64,000 nt of DNA, taken from DRPN01 sp964599235 (GTDB taxonomy: Bacteria; Bacteroidota; Bacteroidia; Bacteroidales; VadinHA17). Positions within the stretch are counted from its first letter, which is position 1. Each line of letters opens with the position of its first letter. Below the pieces are notes generated by a model. The model searched no databases and was not told where the DNA came from. It was given only the letters and a program-made list of their open reading frames with translations. The translations under genes were made by a program, and so were the position numbers. This document shows positions 45,190 to 53,601 of the stretch, one piece after another. The stretch lies in NCBI GenBank assembly GCA_964599235.1, contig CAZRDX010000017.1:108918-172917 (forward strand). Reading direction: 5' to 3'.

Positions 45190-46566
45190 ATGCAGATGAC
45201 CGATATCTTGCTGATCTTCGCACTCCTACTGCTTCTGGTCAACCTGGGTGTTCTTCTGTTCCGCCGGCGGGACAAGGAGCTGGTAAGCGAGGTGGCCTCA
45301 CTGCGGGAGACGCTGGCTGCCATGAAAGCTTTGCTGGAGAACATGGAGCGCTCGTTGCGGGACGAGTTTGAGCGTAACCGCAAGGAGTCGGCCGAGACTG
45401 CCCGGGAGAACAGGGAAGAGCTCTCCCGCTCGCTGGAGGCCTTCAACAAACAGTTTTCTGAAAGGACCCAGGAACTGGGCAAGATGCTGCAGGACCGTTT
45501 TGCCGACTTCTCCAGGCAGCAGGCCGACCTCAACAAACTCACCACCGACCATATCCGGAACCTGCGGGAGTCGGTGGAAAAAGGGCTGGAGAACATCCGC
45601 AAGGACAACACCACCCAGCTGGAGGAGATGCGTCGCACCGTGGACGAGAAGCTGCAGAAGACGCTCCATGCGCGGCTCAGCGAATCGTTCGAGACGGTGG
45701 GCAAGCAGCTGCAGGAGGTCCAGAAAGGCCTCGGAGAGATGCGCAACCTTGCAGAGGATGTCGGAGGACTGAAGAAAGTGCTGAGCAACGTCAAGACGCG
45801 GGGCATCCTCGGAGAGATCCAGCTTTCCATGCTGCTGGAGCAGATCCTGGCGCCGGAACAGTATGAGGCCAACGTACGTACCCGCCAGGGCAGCCGCGAC
45901 ACGGTGGAGTTCGCCATCCGTCTGCCGGGGCGGGAAGAACCGGGGAAACATGTATGGCTCCCCGTGGATGCCAAGTTCCCCAAAGAGACCTTTGACAAGC
46001 TGCTGGCGGCCTACGACACCGGCGAACAGGAAAAGATCCAGGAAGCACGCAAGGATATGTTCCGGACCATCAGGCACATGGCCGGCGACATCCGCGACAA
46101 GTATCTTGACCCGCCCCATACCACCGATTTCGGGATCATGTTCCTGCCCTTCGAAGGCATTTATGCCGAGGTGGTCCGGGATCCCTCCCTGCTTGAGGAG
46201 CTGCAGCGCAAGTACCGCGTGATCGTCACCGGCCCGACCACCCTGGCAGCCATCCTGAACAGCCTGCAGATGGGCTTCCGGACACTGGCCATCCAGAAAA
46301 GGAGCAGTGAGGTGTGGAAGATCCTGGGAGCCGTAAAAGAAGAGTTCAGCAAGTTCGGCGGCATGCTGCAGAAAGCCCAGCGGAACATCCAGACCGGCAT
46401 GAACCAGCTCGACGAGGTGATCGGCACCCGCACACGGGCCATCCAGCGCACCCTCCGGGATGTGGAGACCCTCAGCACCGACGAGGCAAGGAAAGTGCTC
46501 CCCGGCCTCGACGAGCTGCCACCCCTGGAAGATACGGAAGAAAAAGAACCGCCTGCTAAGGATTGA
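45190..46566 (+). CDS. rmuC: DNA recombination protein RmuC
   Basis: A 458-residue protein with an N-terminal membrane anchor (ILLIFALLLLLVNLGVLLF), a long coiled coil (residues ~35-190) and the RmuC nuclease-like domain (residues ~200-420). Motifs LGEIQLSMLLEQILAPEQYE, LPVDAKFPKETFDKLL and ILNSLQMGFRTLAIQKRSSEVW are characteristic. RmuC limits sequence inversions at short inverted repeats and has a PD-(D/E)XK-like fold. It appears monocistronic. Confidence 0.95.
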   Translation: MQMTDILLIFALLLLLVNLGVLLFRRRDKELVSEVASLRETLAAMKALLENMERSLRDEFERNRKESAETARENREELSRSLEAFNKQFSERTQELGKMLQDRFADFSRQQADLNKLTTDHIRNLRESVEKGLENIRKDNTTQLEEMRRTVDEKLQKTLHARLSESFETVGKQLQEVQKGLGEMRNLAEDVGGLKKVLSNVKTRGILGEIQLSMLLEQILAPEQYEANVRTRQGSRDTVEFAIRLPGREEPGKHVWLPVDAKFPKETFDKLLAAYDTGEQEKIQEARKDMFRTIRHMAGDIRDKYLDPPHTTDFGIMFLPFEGIYAEVVRDPSLLEELQRKYRVIVTGPTTLAAILNSLQMGFRTLAIQKRSSEVWKILGAVKEEFSKFGGMLQKAQRNIQTGMNQLDEVIGTRTRAIQRTLRDVETLSTDEARKVLPGLDELPPLEDTEEKEPPAKD

Positions 46567-46597
46567 AAACAAAAACCTGTCTTTGCCAATTTAGAAC

Positions 46598-47452
46598 ATG
46601 GAAAACAACAAGGAGATATTCTTTCACGTGGGTCTGGCCAAGACCGGCACGACGTTCCTGCAATACCGGGTCTTTCCCAGGTTCGAGGGGGTATACTACA
46701 TCCAGCGCACGAAATACCGGCGTGCGATCCGCATCATCCGGCGCAGTCGTCACCCGCGCATCTTCCTGTCCAATGAGTTCGACCTACAGTTCGAACCGGA
46801 GATGAAACGTTTCAGCGCCGTCTTCCCCGACACCCAAACCATCATCGTCCTTCGCCGTCAGGACGGATACATCGCCTCCCAGTACCGGCGTTTTGTGAAG
46901 AACGGCTTTCGCGGTTCCTTCAAAGACTTTTTTGACCTGAACGAGGATAAAGGTTTTTTCAGGAAGAAAGACCTGGAGTTCATGCGATACATCCGGCTCC
47001 TGGAAGAACATTACCGTCCCCGTCCCATCGTGCTTTTCTATGAGGATCTGCGGGACGATCCCGAAAGGTTCATCCTGGATCTTGCCCGAAGGATGGATGT
47101 GACGATCGACATGAAGAAGGTCGATCTCCGTCGCAAGCACTCTTCTTACTCTGAGAAGCAGCTGCGAGCCGTCATGGCCGTGGGCAGGTACCTCAACCTG
47201 AAGAAGAAGACTTCCTGCCGCAACACGGTCGCGCGTTTCTTTTGTCGCCTGCCACAGAACCTGGTCCGTTATCCCACCCTGTGGATCGGAGGGTTGCTGC
47301 CCGCCCGGTGGTACAGCGATGCGCCGCTCATCCCGCCGGAAGAACTGGAGCGCATCCGTGAATTTTACCGCAGCGACTGGGAGGCATGCCATGCCTATGC
47401 CCGGAAGGAAGAGGAAGCATCGGATCAGGTCACGTCAAAAGCCGCCACATAG
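46598..47452 (+). CDS. Sulfotransferase-family protein
   Basis: A 284-residue protein with the PAPS-binding loop FHVGLAKTGTTFLQ at residues 9-22 and a 3'-phosphate-binding region with Arg/Ser in IIVLRRQDGYIASQYRRFVK near residue 85. The body resembles the carbohydrate sulfotransferase branch. It has no signal peptide, so it would act on an activated sugar or lipid precursor in the cytoplasm. The last ~28 bp overlap the 3' end of the convergent GNAT-like gene. The acceptor is unknown. Confidence 0.82.
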   Translation: MENNKEIFFHVGLAKTGTTFLQYRVFPRFEGVYYIQRTKYRRAIRIIRRSRHPRIFLSNEFDLQFEPEMKRFSAVFPDTQTIIVLRRQDGYIASQYRRFVKNGFRGSFKDFFDLNEDKGFFRKKDLEFMRYIRLLEEHYRPRPIVLFYEDLRDDPERFILDLARRMDVTIDMKKVDLRRKHSSYSEKQLRAVMAVGRYLNLKKKTSCRNTVARFFCRLPQNLVRYPTLWIGGLLPARWYSDAPLIPPEELERIREFYRSDWEACHAYARKEEEASDQVTSKAAT

Positions 47453-48543
47453 ACGGGTCGTTGTCTGAAAGCATTCTCCTGTTCCGCTGTTGTTTCCAGG
47501 AAGCGCATCCTCACCTCGGCCACGGGGGTTCCTATGAGGTGGGCGAACCATCCTCTTTTCCGGAGGCTTCTGACCGCCCGGCGCAGCGGATCGTCCGTAT
47601 CGTGCCAGAGGACGGCCAGGTGCATTCCGGTGTCGGCCATGGCCGTCTCCACCAGAGGGATCAGGGCATGCTCCCATCCCTTCTCAAAGAACACAGCCTC
47701 CAAGGACAGGAAGCGGAAGCCATGGCCGTCGTGGAAACGTTTCAGCCGGGGGATACGGGGAAGAAGACGCAGGAAGAAGAAACCTGCCGCTCCCGGCATG
47801 CCGGTGATCTGCCAGTGTACCACCCGGGTCTGCACCCCTGCCACCACCCTGCCCGAAGGGTCACGGAAAAGGTAATAGTCCCCGCCCCGGAAAAGCCCCT
47901 CCTCATGGAACAGGCAGTGTTCGCTGTAAAAATGTCGCAGACGGACCCTGATCATCTCTTTGTCTTCCTCACAGGCAGGTGATACCGCAACATGACGGCG
48001 GGGGGACAAACGGCTGAACCAGGTGAGGTCCATGGATCGAACGGGATGGTAGCCCATCCGGCCGCTCATCTGCAGGGAAGCGCTGTTCTCTTTCTCGATG
48101 TAGGCATACAGAACGGAAGGAAGTCGCCCGTTCCCCCGGAGATAACGGTGGGCCTCCCCCATGAACTCTTCCACCCGGGTACGCAGACGCCCGCCCTGCT
48201 TGTCCGTCCTGATGTTCCTGCCTTTCAGCTCTTTCCTGACCGGAGAGGAGCGTATGGAGAAGTAACGCACATAATAGGAATTGAAACGCGTGGAATCACA
48301 TGCCAGCTCCCTGCGTACGAACCCGACGGTCCCCAGGAGACGCCCCCTTTTGCGCAACGACATGAACCAGATCTCCCCGATCGCAGCCAGTCTTTCACGG
48401 ATGTCCAGTTGCCTGTACCGCAGTCCTCCCTCCGTCCCCAGCAGGTAATCCTCCAGCAAACGGCGCACATCTTCGGAAGCCGTCCGCTCGATCTCCACCT
48501 CCAGGTCATGAAACTGCAGGAACCTCTTTTTTTCCGTCACCAT
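47425..48543 (-). CDS. GNAT-like acyltransferase-fold protein
   Basis: A 372-residue soluble protein that appears to contain two GNAT-like halves: GRLLGTVGFVRRELACDS ... ENSASLQMSGRMGYHPVRS in the first and DPSGRVVAGVQTRVVHW ... GWFAHLIGTPVAEVRMR in the second. The acetyl-CoA loop (R/Q-x-x-G-x-G/A) is not clearly conserved, so catalysis is uncertain. No family name is assigned. It is convergent with, and overlaps, the sulfotransferase gene by 28 bp. Confidence 0.65.
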   Translation of the reverse strand: MVTEKKRFLQFHDLEVEIERTASEDVRRLLEDYLLGTEGGLRYRQLDIRERLAAIGEIWFMSLRKRGRLLGTVGFVRRELACDSTRFNSYYVRYFSIRSSPVRKELKGRNIRTDKQGGRLRTRVEEFMGEAHRYLRGNGRLPSVLYAYIEKENSASLQMSGRMGYHPVRSMDLTWFSRLSPRRHVAVSPACEEDKEMIRVRLRHFYSEHCLFHEEGLFRGGDYYLFRDPSGRVVAGVQTRVVHWQITGMPGAAGFFFLRLLPRIPRLKRFHDGHGFRFLSLEAVFFEKGWEHALIPLVETAMADTGMHLAVLWHDTDDPLRRAVRSLRKRGWFAHLIGTPVAEVRMRFLETTAEQENAFRQRPVYVAAFDVT

Positions 48544-48723
48544 GACAAGATCTCAGCTGACTGCGAAGATAACACCCCGCCACCAACAAGACAAGAACCA
48601 CCCCTCTCCTGCCCTCACATTCCCTTCTCTTAACACCTTTACAGGAGCGCTGTCCACGGCATTCCATGGTGTGAAGCCGACTCATCCCGCACGAACTTCA
48701 TCAGAAAAAAATATGGCACGGAT

Positions 48724-48754
48724 TTTGATTTTGAACATATGTTCATTATATTTG
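48724..48754 (+). promoter_or_regulatory. Canonical promoter with a 14-bp palindromic operator
   Basis: A -33 TTTG (48724-48727), a 19-bp spacer and -7 TATATTTG (48747-48754) match the Bacteroidetes consensus exactly. The spacer holds the perfect palindrome TGAACATATGTTCA (48732-48745). Inverted repeats of this form are typical operators of ArsR/SmtB-family metalloregulators; binding would block RNA polymerase. No such regulator gene is in the window. Confidence 0.7.
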
Positions 48755-48777
48755 CAACATCAAAACAAAAAGAAAAG

Positions 48778-48785
48778 AAAGGAGG
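48778..48785 (+). promoter_or_regulatory. Strong Shine-Dalgarno of the zinc-ribbon gene
   Basis: AAAGGAGG lies 8 bp before the ATG at 48794 and fixes the start; in-frame upstream codons overlap the promoter. Confidence 0.65.
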
Positions 48786-48793
48786 ATACGACC

Positions 48794-49096
48794 ATGTTTC
48801 ACAACGATGGTTTTGGATTCGGAAGAGGAATGGGGCCCGGACTTGGCAGGGGTCGCGGCATGGGAGAAGGTCGCGGGCTCGGACTTGGCGGAGGCCGCGG
48901 TCTGGGTCGCGGCGGCGGACAAGGCCGTAACAAAGGAGGAGCTTATGGTCCCGGCGGTTATTGTGTCTGCGCCAAGTGCGGCACACGGGTACCCCACGAA
49001 CAGGGTGTCAAGTGCACGACCCTGAAATGTCCGAAATGCGGACACACCATGATCCGCGAGGAACTGCTTGAAGAGAAACGCAACAAGAAGCAATGA
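48794..49096 (+). CDS. Glycine/arginine-rich zinc-ribbon protein
   Basis: A 100-residue protein. Residues ~5-55 consist of GRG/GLG repeats, a flexible basic region. Residues ~58-85 form a zinc or iron ribbon: CVCAKCGTRVPHEQGVKC and CPKCGHTM, i.e. C-x2-C ... C ... C-x2-C with a His. Small proteins of this type occur in anaerobes near iron-sulfur and NifX/NifB-like genes; their biochemical role is not known. It overlaps the DUF89 gene by 4 bp (ATGA), so the two are made together from a regulated promoter. Confidence 0.85.
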   Translation: MFHNDGFGFGRGMGPGLGRGRGMGEGRGLGLGGGRGLGRGGGQGRNKGGAYGPGGYCVCAKCGTRVPHEQGVKCTTLKCPKCGHTMIREELLEEKRNKKQ

Positions 49097-49950
49097 GAAG
49101 TTATCTGGATTGCCTTCCCTGTTTCATGTCGCAGGCGCTTCGGGCGGGCAGGCTGGCCGGTCTGACGGACGATCAGATCAAGCCTCTGCTCGACCGGGTG
49201 GGAGCGATGATCGCAGAGATACCTTTGGAGAACACGCCGCCGGAAACAGGGGCGGTGATCTACCGCCTTATCCGTGAAAAAACCGGAAAGGAAGATCCTT
49301 TTGCAGAGGTAAAAAAGGAGAGCATCCGCGAGGCGCTCTCCTTATACCTTGTTCTGAAGCAAAAGATCCGCGAAGCGGAAGATCCTCTGCTGGCAGCCAT
49401 CCGTCTTGCCATTGCCGGAAACGTGATCGACTTCGGGGTGAACAAGACATACGATCTTGAAGAGGAGATCGAGCAGATCATGTACCAGAAGTTCGCCGTT
49501 TTCGATTATGATGAGTTCAGACGCTCTTTGGAAAAGGCCTCATCGATTCTCTATCTCGGCGACAATGCGGGTGAGTCGGTGTTCGACCGTCTCCTGATCG
49601 AAGTGATGGGCAAGCCCGTCACGTACGCCGTACGGGAGATACCGGTCATCAATGATGTTACGAAGGATGATGCCGTCATGTCGGGACTGGACCAGGTGGC
49701 AGAGATCGTCTCATCGGGGTCGGAAGCCCCCGGCACCGTGCCGAAGCTGTGTACCCCGGCATTCAGAAAAAGGATGGAGGAGGCCGATATGATCATCAGC
49801 AAAGGACAAGGCAACTACGAAGGTCTGTCGGAAAGCGGTCTGCCCGTTTTCTACCTGCTGAAGGTAAAATGCCCGGTCATCGCCCGGGATATCGGGGTGA
49901 AGGAAGGCGATATCATCCTGAAATATTCTCTTTCCCGGCAAGATACCTGA
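49093..49950 (+). CDS. DUF89 (ARMT1-like) damage-control phosphatase-family protein
   Basis: A 285-residue protein of the archaeal/bacterial DUF89 subgroup. An N-terminal LDCLPCFMSQALRA has two Cys for a metal site. The core metal motif YLGDNAGE lies near residue 157, a further Asp in INDVTKDDAV, and ISKGQGNYEGL near residue 237 is a family hallmark. DUF89 enzymes are Mn/Ni/Co-dependent phosphatases that remove damaged sugar phosphates. The promoter with an ArsR-like operator and the zinc-ribbon partner suggest expression tied to metal status. Substrate unknown. Confidence 0.88.
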   Translation: MRSYLDCLPCFMSQALRAGRLAGLTDDQIKPLLDRVGAMIAEIPLENTPPETGAVIYRLIREKTGKEDPFAEVKKESIREALSLYLVLKQKIREAEDPLLAAIRLAIAGNVIDFGVNKTYDLEEEIEQIMYQKFAVFDYDEFRRSLEKASSILYLGDNAGESVFDRLLIEVMGKPVTYAVREIPVINDVTKDDAVMSGLDQVAEIVSSGSEAPGTVPKLCTPAFRKRMEEADMIISKGQGNYEGLSESGLPVFYLLKVKCPVIARDIGVKEGDIILKYSLSRQDT

Positions 49951-50034
49951 AAAGAAACTCCTCCCGGAAGACCGAAGGTATGCCCACCACAGGACCTTGT
50001 TCCGCTTCCCGGCTGAGACCTGACATCCCGCTTT

Positions 50035-50052
50035 AAAATACCATGGTATTTT
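50035..50052. terminator. AT-rich 18-bp palindrome between convergent genes
   Basis: AAAATACCATGGTATTTT is a perfect palindrome followed by TT on the plus strand, located between the convergent DUF89 and qmoC-like genes. With a small loop it gives a weak 7-bp stem, so a bidirectional terminator is possible but unproven. Confidence 0.35.
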
Positions 50053-51186
50053 TTAGTTCATCTTAGCCAGGTTTGAGAAGTACAGTGCGACGGGACGGTA
50101 AAAGGCGTGGGCGAATTTGGAATAGGCGAAGAGGATGACCAGTTCCATGGAAATGACGGTATGGAGGAGGAAGATGATGTGTGATAGGGTATTTTCCAGT
50201 CCGGCAAAGACGGCGAATTCCATCCAGAAGCCGGTGATCCCGGCCAGCCAGATGAAGCCCAGGAAGACCCAGTCGGCCAGTTTGGTGGAGGCATAGCTTT
50301 TCACGGGTTTCGTGATCCGGTACCCAAGGGCCAGGGTTGCACCGTAGAGCATCCCCAGGCCGGACAGGGTTCCCAGGATACGGGAGGGCCACCAGACAGT
50401 CGTGGCCGGATCCTTGAAGAGAAAGTCGAGGGTGGTAGCCACAAGCAGGCCGATGAACCCCCACATGATGCTCCAGTGGATCCACCAGGGCCGCAGATAC
50501 CAGGGTTTCTGCGAGAAGTATTCGTCCTCATATGCATCGCACTTCCGGTATCGGGCCATGGTCACCACCTCCGTGAGCATGCCCCCGAAAGCTTTCACGG
50601 CCCGTGACAGACCTCCTCTTTTTTGTTCTTTATCATGTTTCCCTCGTACGCGCAGTTTCATGACCATCCTGCCTGTCCCCCAGAAGGCGGTGAGGCCCAT
50701 GAAGATGAAGGCTCCCAGACCGATGTTGTGGATCACCTCATAAGGGATCATCTCAAAGATCCATCGGGAAACCTCCATCTCCGGCTTCAGGGTCAGCAGG
50801 AAAAAGCCGAGGACGACTGCCAGCAGGAGGGTAAAAAGGATATAAAGCGGATTATTTCTGAAGATCATCCGGGTCAGTCCGGTAGGTTCGTAGTGGGCGA
50901 TGGCATAGCGTCGCAGGGCGGCCATTAGCTCGCCGGGGTCGGCCTCACGCGGACAGGTCTCCGTACAGGCACCACAGTAATAGCACATCCACAACTCCCT
51001 GCTGGAGAGGATCTCTTCCTTGAGGCCCAGCAGCGACCAGCGGATCATCATCCTGGGAAAGTTCTCTTCCCCTTCGGTGAGGTTGCATACAGCAGTGCAA
51101 TGGCCGCAGTTGTAACAGGCATTGAAATCATCCGCGCCGTACTTCTTCAGCTCTTTTGCCAGGTCAGGATATACTTTCGTTGCCAT
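50053..51186 (-). CDS. HdrC/cytochrome-b fusion, QmoC-like membrane subunit
   Basis: A 377-residue protein with two [4Fe-4S] ferredoxin motifs, CYNCGHCTAVC (residue ~24) and CYYCGACTETCP (~68), as in HdrC. About six membrane segments follow (residues ~113-370). His residues in VIHNIG, WIHWSIMW, FLLHTVISM and KFAHAF could ligate two b haems, as in the HdrE/NarI-like domain of QmoC. This subunit would pass electrons between the menaquinone pool and the soluble Hdr-like subunits. It is the last gene of the operon, starting 3 bp after the winged-helix gene. Confidence 0.88.
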   Translation of the reverse strand: MATKVYPDLAKELKKYGADDFNACYNCGHCTAVCNLTEGEENFPRMMIRWSLLGLKEEILSSRELWMCYYCGACTETCPREADPGELMAALRRYAIAHYEPTGLTRMIFRNNPLYILFTLLLAVVLGFFLLTLKPEMEVSRWIFEMIPYEVIHNIGLGAFIFMGLTAFWGTGRMVMKLRVRGKHDKEQKRGGLSRAVKAFGGMLTEVVTMARYRKCDAYEDEYFSQKPWYLRPWWIHWSIMWGFIGLLVATTLDFLFKDPATTVWWPSRILGTLSGLGMLYGATLALGYRITKPVKSYASTKLADWVFLGFIWLAGITGFWMEFAVFAGLENTLSHIIFLLHTVISMELVILFAYSKFAHAFYRPVALYFSNLAKMN

Positions 51187-51189
51187 CGT

Positions 51190-51483
51190 CTATTTCTCCT
51201 TTTTTGCGAGTTCATAGGTAAAATATTCATCCATGTCGTCCTGTTCACCGGCGACCACTTCTCCGTAACGACGGAGGGTCATCAGGTACCAGTGGACCCG
51301 GGGTGTCGGCAGGCCCGTGATCTCCGCCACTTCCGGAACGGTCCTGGGGCCTTCTTTGAGCGCCTCCAGGATGCTCTTTTTGATCCTGTTGAAAGTCTTG
51401 AGGTTTTCCCGTGCCTCTTCGGACACTTTTCTTTCTTTTTTGATCTTATCTATCGTTCTTTCCTTTTTCATGGCGACAGGCAT
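51190..51483 (-). CDS. Small winged-helix protein inside the Hdr-like operon
   Basis: A 97-residue basic protein with a winged-helix fold: helix 2-turn-recognition helix in PRTVPEVAEITGLPTPRVHWYLMTLRRYGEV, then a wing and an acidic DDMDEYFTYEL strand. The N-terminal ~25 residues are lysine-rich. No Cys or ligand pocket is obvious. It sits between hdrA and the qmoC-like gene with gaps of 6 and 3 bp, an unusual place for a regulator; it may be an autoregulator or a structural adaptor. An ATG at 51471 is an alternative start. Confidence 0.75.
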   Translation of the reverse strand: MPVAMKKERTIDKIKKERKVSEEARENLKTFNRIKKSILEALKEGPRTVPEVAEITGLPTPRVHWYLMTLRRYGEVVAGEQDDMDEYFTYELAKKEK

Positions 51484-51489
51484 TAAGGA

Positions 51490-53442
51490 TCACGTTTCCA
51501 TCTGCAATGCATCGATCATGCTTTCGATCTCTTCGTCGGAATATCCCGTGAGTTGGATGGCATTCTCAGGGCATACCGGCAGGCACATCCCGCATCCTTT
51601 GCAGTTGGCGGGGATGACCTCAGCCACCTTTTTCCCTTTGTTCTGGACGGGACGGATGGCATCAAAAGGACAGGCGGCCGTACATTCATCGCACCAGACG
51701 CACTTCTCTCCGTCGATGACGGCCAGCACCGGTTCCAGGGAGAGCTCCCCCTGGCGGAGGGTGTAGTTGGCCTTGGATGCGGCCGAGAGGGCCGATCTGA
51801 CCGACTCGGTGATGTTTTTGGGACCCTGACAGGCACCGGCGATGAGCACGCCGTCGATGACGGTCTCCACCGGTTTGAGTTTCATGTGGATCTCGTTATA
51901 GAATCCATCCCGGCCTCTCGGCACCTTCATCAGGTCGGCGATACGGTCCTCCCTGCGTGGCTCCATCCCCGTGACCAGCACCAGCAGATCGGGCAGGATC
52001 TCCAGCTCCCGTCCGGCGGTCAGGAAATCCTTCACCCTGATGCGCGGAGCATTCCCCTTCTCATCCACTTCAGGGAATGAATCTTCATAGAACTGTACAT
52101 AAATGTCCCCGGCCTTCGAGGATCTTTCATAAAGAACCTCCTGTTTCCCGTAGGTACGTATCCCGCGGTTGATATGGTAGATGGTGAGATCCCCGAATTT
52201 TTTCCTGGCCGTGAGGGCACTGTGGATGGCCGAGGTACAGCAGTAGCGCGAACAATATTTATGTGTTCCGTCGCATTGAGTGTTGGCAGCACATTCGCGG
52301 CTCCCCACACAATAGATATAGGCGATGCTGCGGACCTCTCTCCCGCGATACACCAGTTTTTTCTCATTCATTTCCAGCAGCCGGTGGAACTGCTGGAGAG
52401 TGATCACCCCCTGCACCTGCCCGTACCCGAACTCACCATCCGCGGGTTCATACGGATCAAAGCCGGTGGTGAGGATGATGCCTCCCACACGCAGATCGAG
52501 GATCTCCTCTTTCTGATCCAGGTCGATGGAAGGGCATACTTTCAGGCATTCACCGCAGCGGGTGCAGACCTTGTCATCTATGGCGGCCGTTTGCGGGTAT
52601 TCGCTCTCGTAGTTGCGGTAGATGGCTTTCCGGCGGGTCAGTCCAAAGTTGAATTCATCTTCCACCTCCACGGGACACACATCTATGGCTTTCATCAGTT
52701 CATCCATATGGCAGGGGTCTTTCACAAACCGCGGCCTGACACGCACCTTGAGCCGGAAGTCTCCGATGTTCCCCTCTTTGCCAACCACTTCAGCTCCCGT
52801 GAAGAGGGTGATCTTATCATTCCCGCGCATCTCTTCGTAAAGGCGTTTGACGATCTGTTTTCCCGTCTCCTCCGTCGTGAAGAGGTCGCCCCACTGGGCT
52901 GTGCGTCCGCCCACGAAGTGTTCCCGTTCGATCAGATAGACCTGTGTTCCCATATGAGCGAGTTCCAGTGCAGCCCGCATGCCGGCTACACCGGCTCCAA
53001 TGACGGCCACTGCGTTCACGGCAGAGATCCGTATCTTTTCCAGGGCTTTCGACCGTACCACCCGTGCCACTCCGGCCCGCACCATCCGAATGGCTTTCTC
53101 GGTGGCTCCCGCCTTGTCATCGGAATGAGCCCATGATCCCTGTTCCCGGATGTTGACCTGCACGTAGTTGTATGGGTTCATTCCTGCCCTTTCCGCCACG
53201 GAGCGGAAAGTGAAGAGATGCAGTTTGGGCGAGCAGGAAGCGATCACCAGGCCGTCGAGTTTCTCGCGACGGATATCCTCGATGATCTCTTTCTGGGAGG
53301 AGTCAGCACAAGCGAACATCACATCCCTGGCCAACACCACACCCTCTTCGCCTGCAATCACCTCTCTTACTCTTTTCACATCCACCGTATCTGCGATGTT
53401 GGTTCCGCAATGACAGATATATACGCCTATTCTTTTTCTCAT
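51490..53442 (-). CDS. HdrA-like FAD/iron-sulfur subunit (QmoB N-terminal type)
   Basis: A 650-residue flavoprotein (start ATG 53442; an in-frame TTG at 53451 is less likely). The N-terminal VYICHCGTNIADTVDV cluster motif, the ASCSPKLH motif, the FAD loop GAGVAGMRAALELA (~residue 150), CTRCGECLKVCP and the Cys-rich CVGSRECAANTQ ... YCSRYCCTS segment are HdrA hallmarks. Two further [4Fe-4S] motifs end the protein (CVWCDECTAACP, CKGCGMCLPVCP). It equals the HdrA part of QmoB; the MvhD part is a separate gene here. It should relay electrons between QmoC and the soluble carrier. Confidence 0.92.
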   Translation of the reverse strand: MRKRIGVYICHCGTNIADTVDVKRVREVIAGEEGVVLARDVMFACADSSQKEIIEDIRREKLDGLVIASCSPKLHLFTFRSVAERAGMNPYNYVQVNIREQGSWAHSDDKAGATEKAIRMVRAGVARVVRSKALEKIRISAVNAVAVIGAGVAGMRAALELAHMGTQVYLIEREHFVGGRTAQWGDLFTTEETGKQIVKRLYEEMRGNDKITLFTGAEVVGKEGNIGDFRLKVRVRPRFVKDPCHMDELMKAIDVCPVEVEDEFNFGLTRRKAIYRNYESEYPQTAAIDDKVCTRCGECLKVCPSIDLDQKEEILDLRVGGIILTTGFDPYEPADGEFGYGQVQGVITLQQFHRLLEMNEKKLVYRGREVRSIAYIYCVGSRECAANTQCDGTHKYCSRYCCTSAIHSALTARKKFGDLTIYHINRGIRTYGKQEVLYERSSKAGDIYVQFYEDSFPEVDEKGNAPRIRVKDFLTAGRELEILPDLLVLVTGMEPRREDRIADLMKVPRGRDGFYNEIHMKLKPVETVIDGVLIAGACQGPKNITESVRSALSAASKANYTLRQGELSLEPVLAVIDGEKCVWCDECTAACPFDAIRPVQNKGKKVAEVIPANCKGCGMCLPVCPENAIQLTGYSDEEIESMIDALQMET

Positions 53443-53447
53443 CTTCC

Positions 53448-53537
53448 TCAAGAGTTATTGGTTTTGAAGCTCACCGGGTCCGCAGGAGCGGGAGCCATAG
53501 TTCCTTCACATCCTTTATTGATCACGAAAATTTTCAT
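53448..53537 (-). CDS. Possible 29-codon peptide gene between the two HdrA genes
   Basis: A short frame starting at the ATG 53537 (or 53555 for 35 codons) with an upstream AGGAAGG at good spacing, and ending 5 bp before the hdrA ATG. It encodes MKIFVINKGCEGTMAPAP then a short polar tail, with one Cys. The operon is otherwise spaced by 3-21 bp, so this ~150-bp gap is conspicuous. It may be a real small subunit, a leader controlling hdrA translation, or chance. Confidence 0.35.
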   Translation of the reverse strand: MKIFVINKGCEGTMAPAPADPVSFKTNNS

Positions 53538-53601
53538 CACGCAAGCCTTCCTCATGTCAGTATCTTCGTTCCCTCGCTCCGGAAGCGATCCCGACGCCGT
53601 T

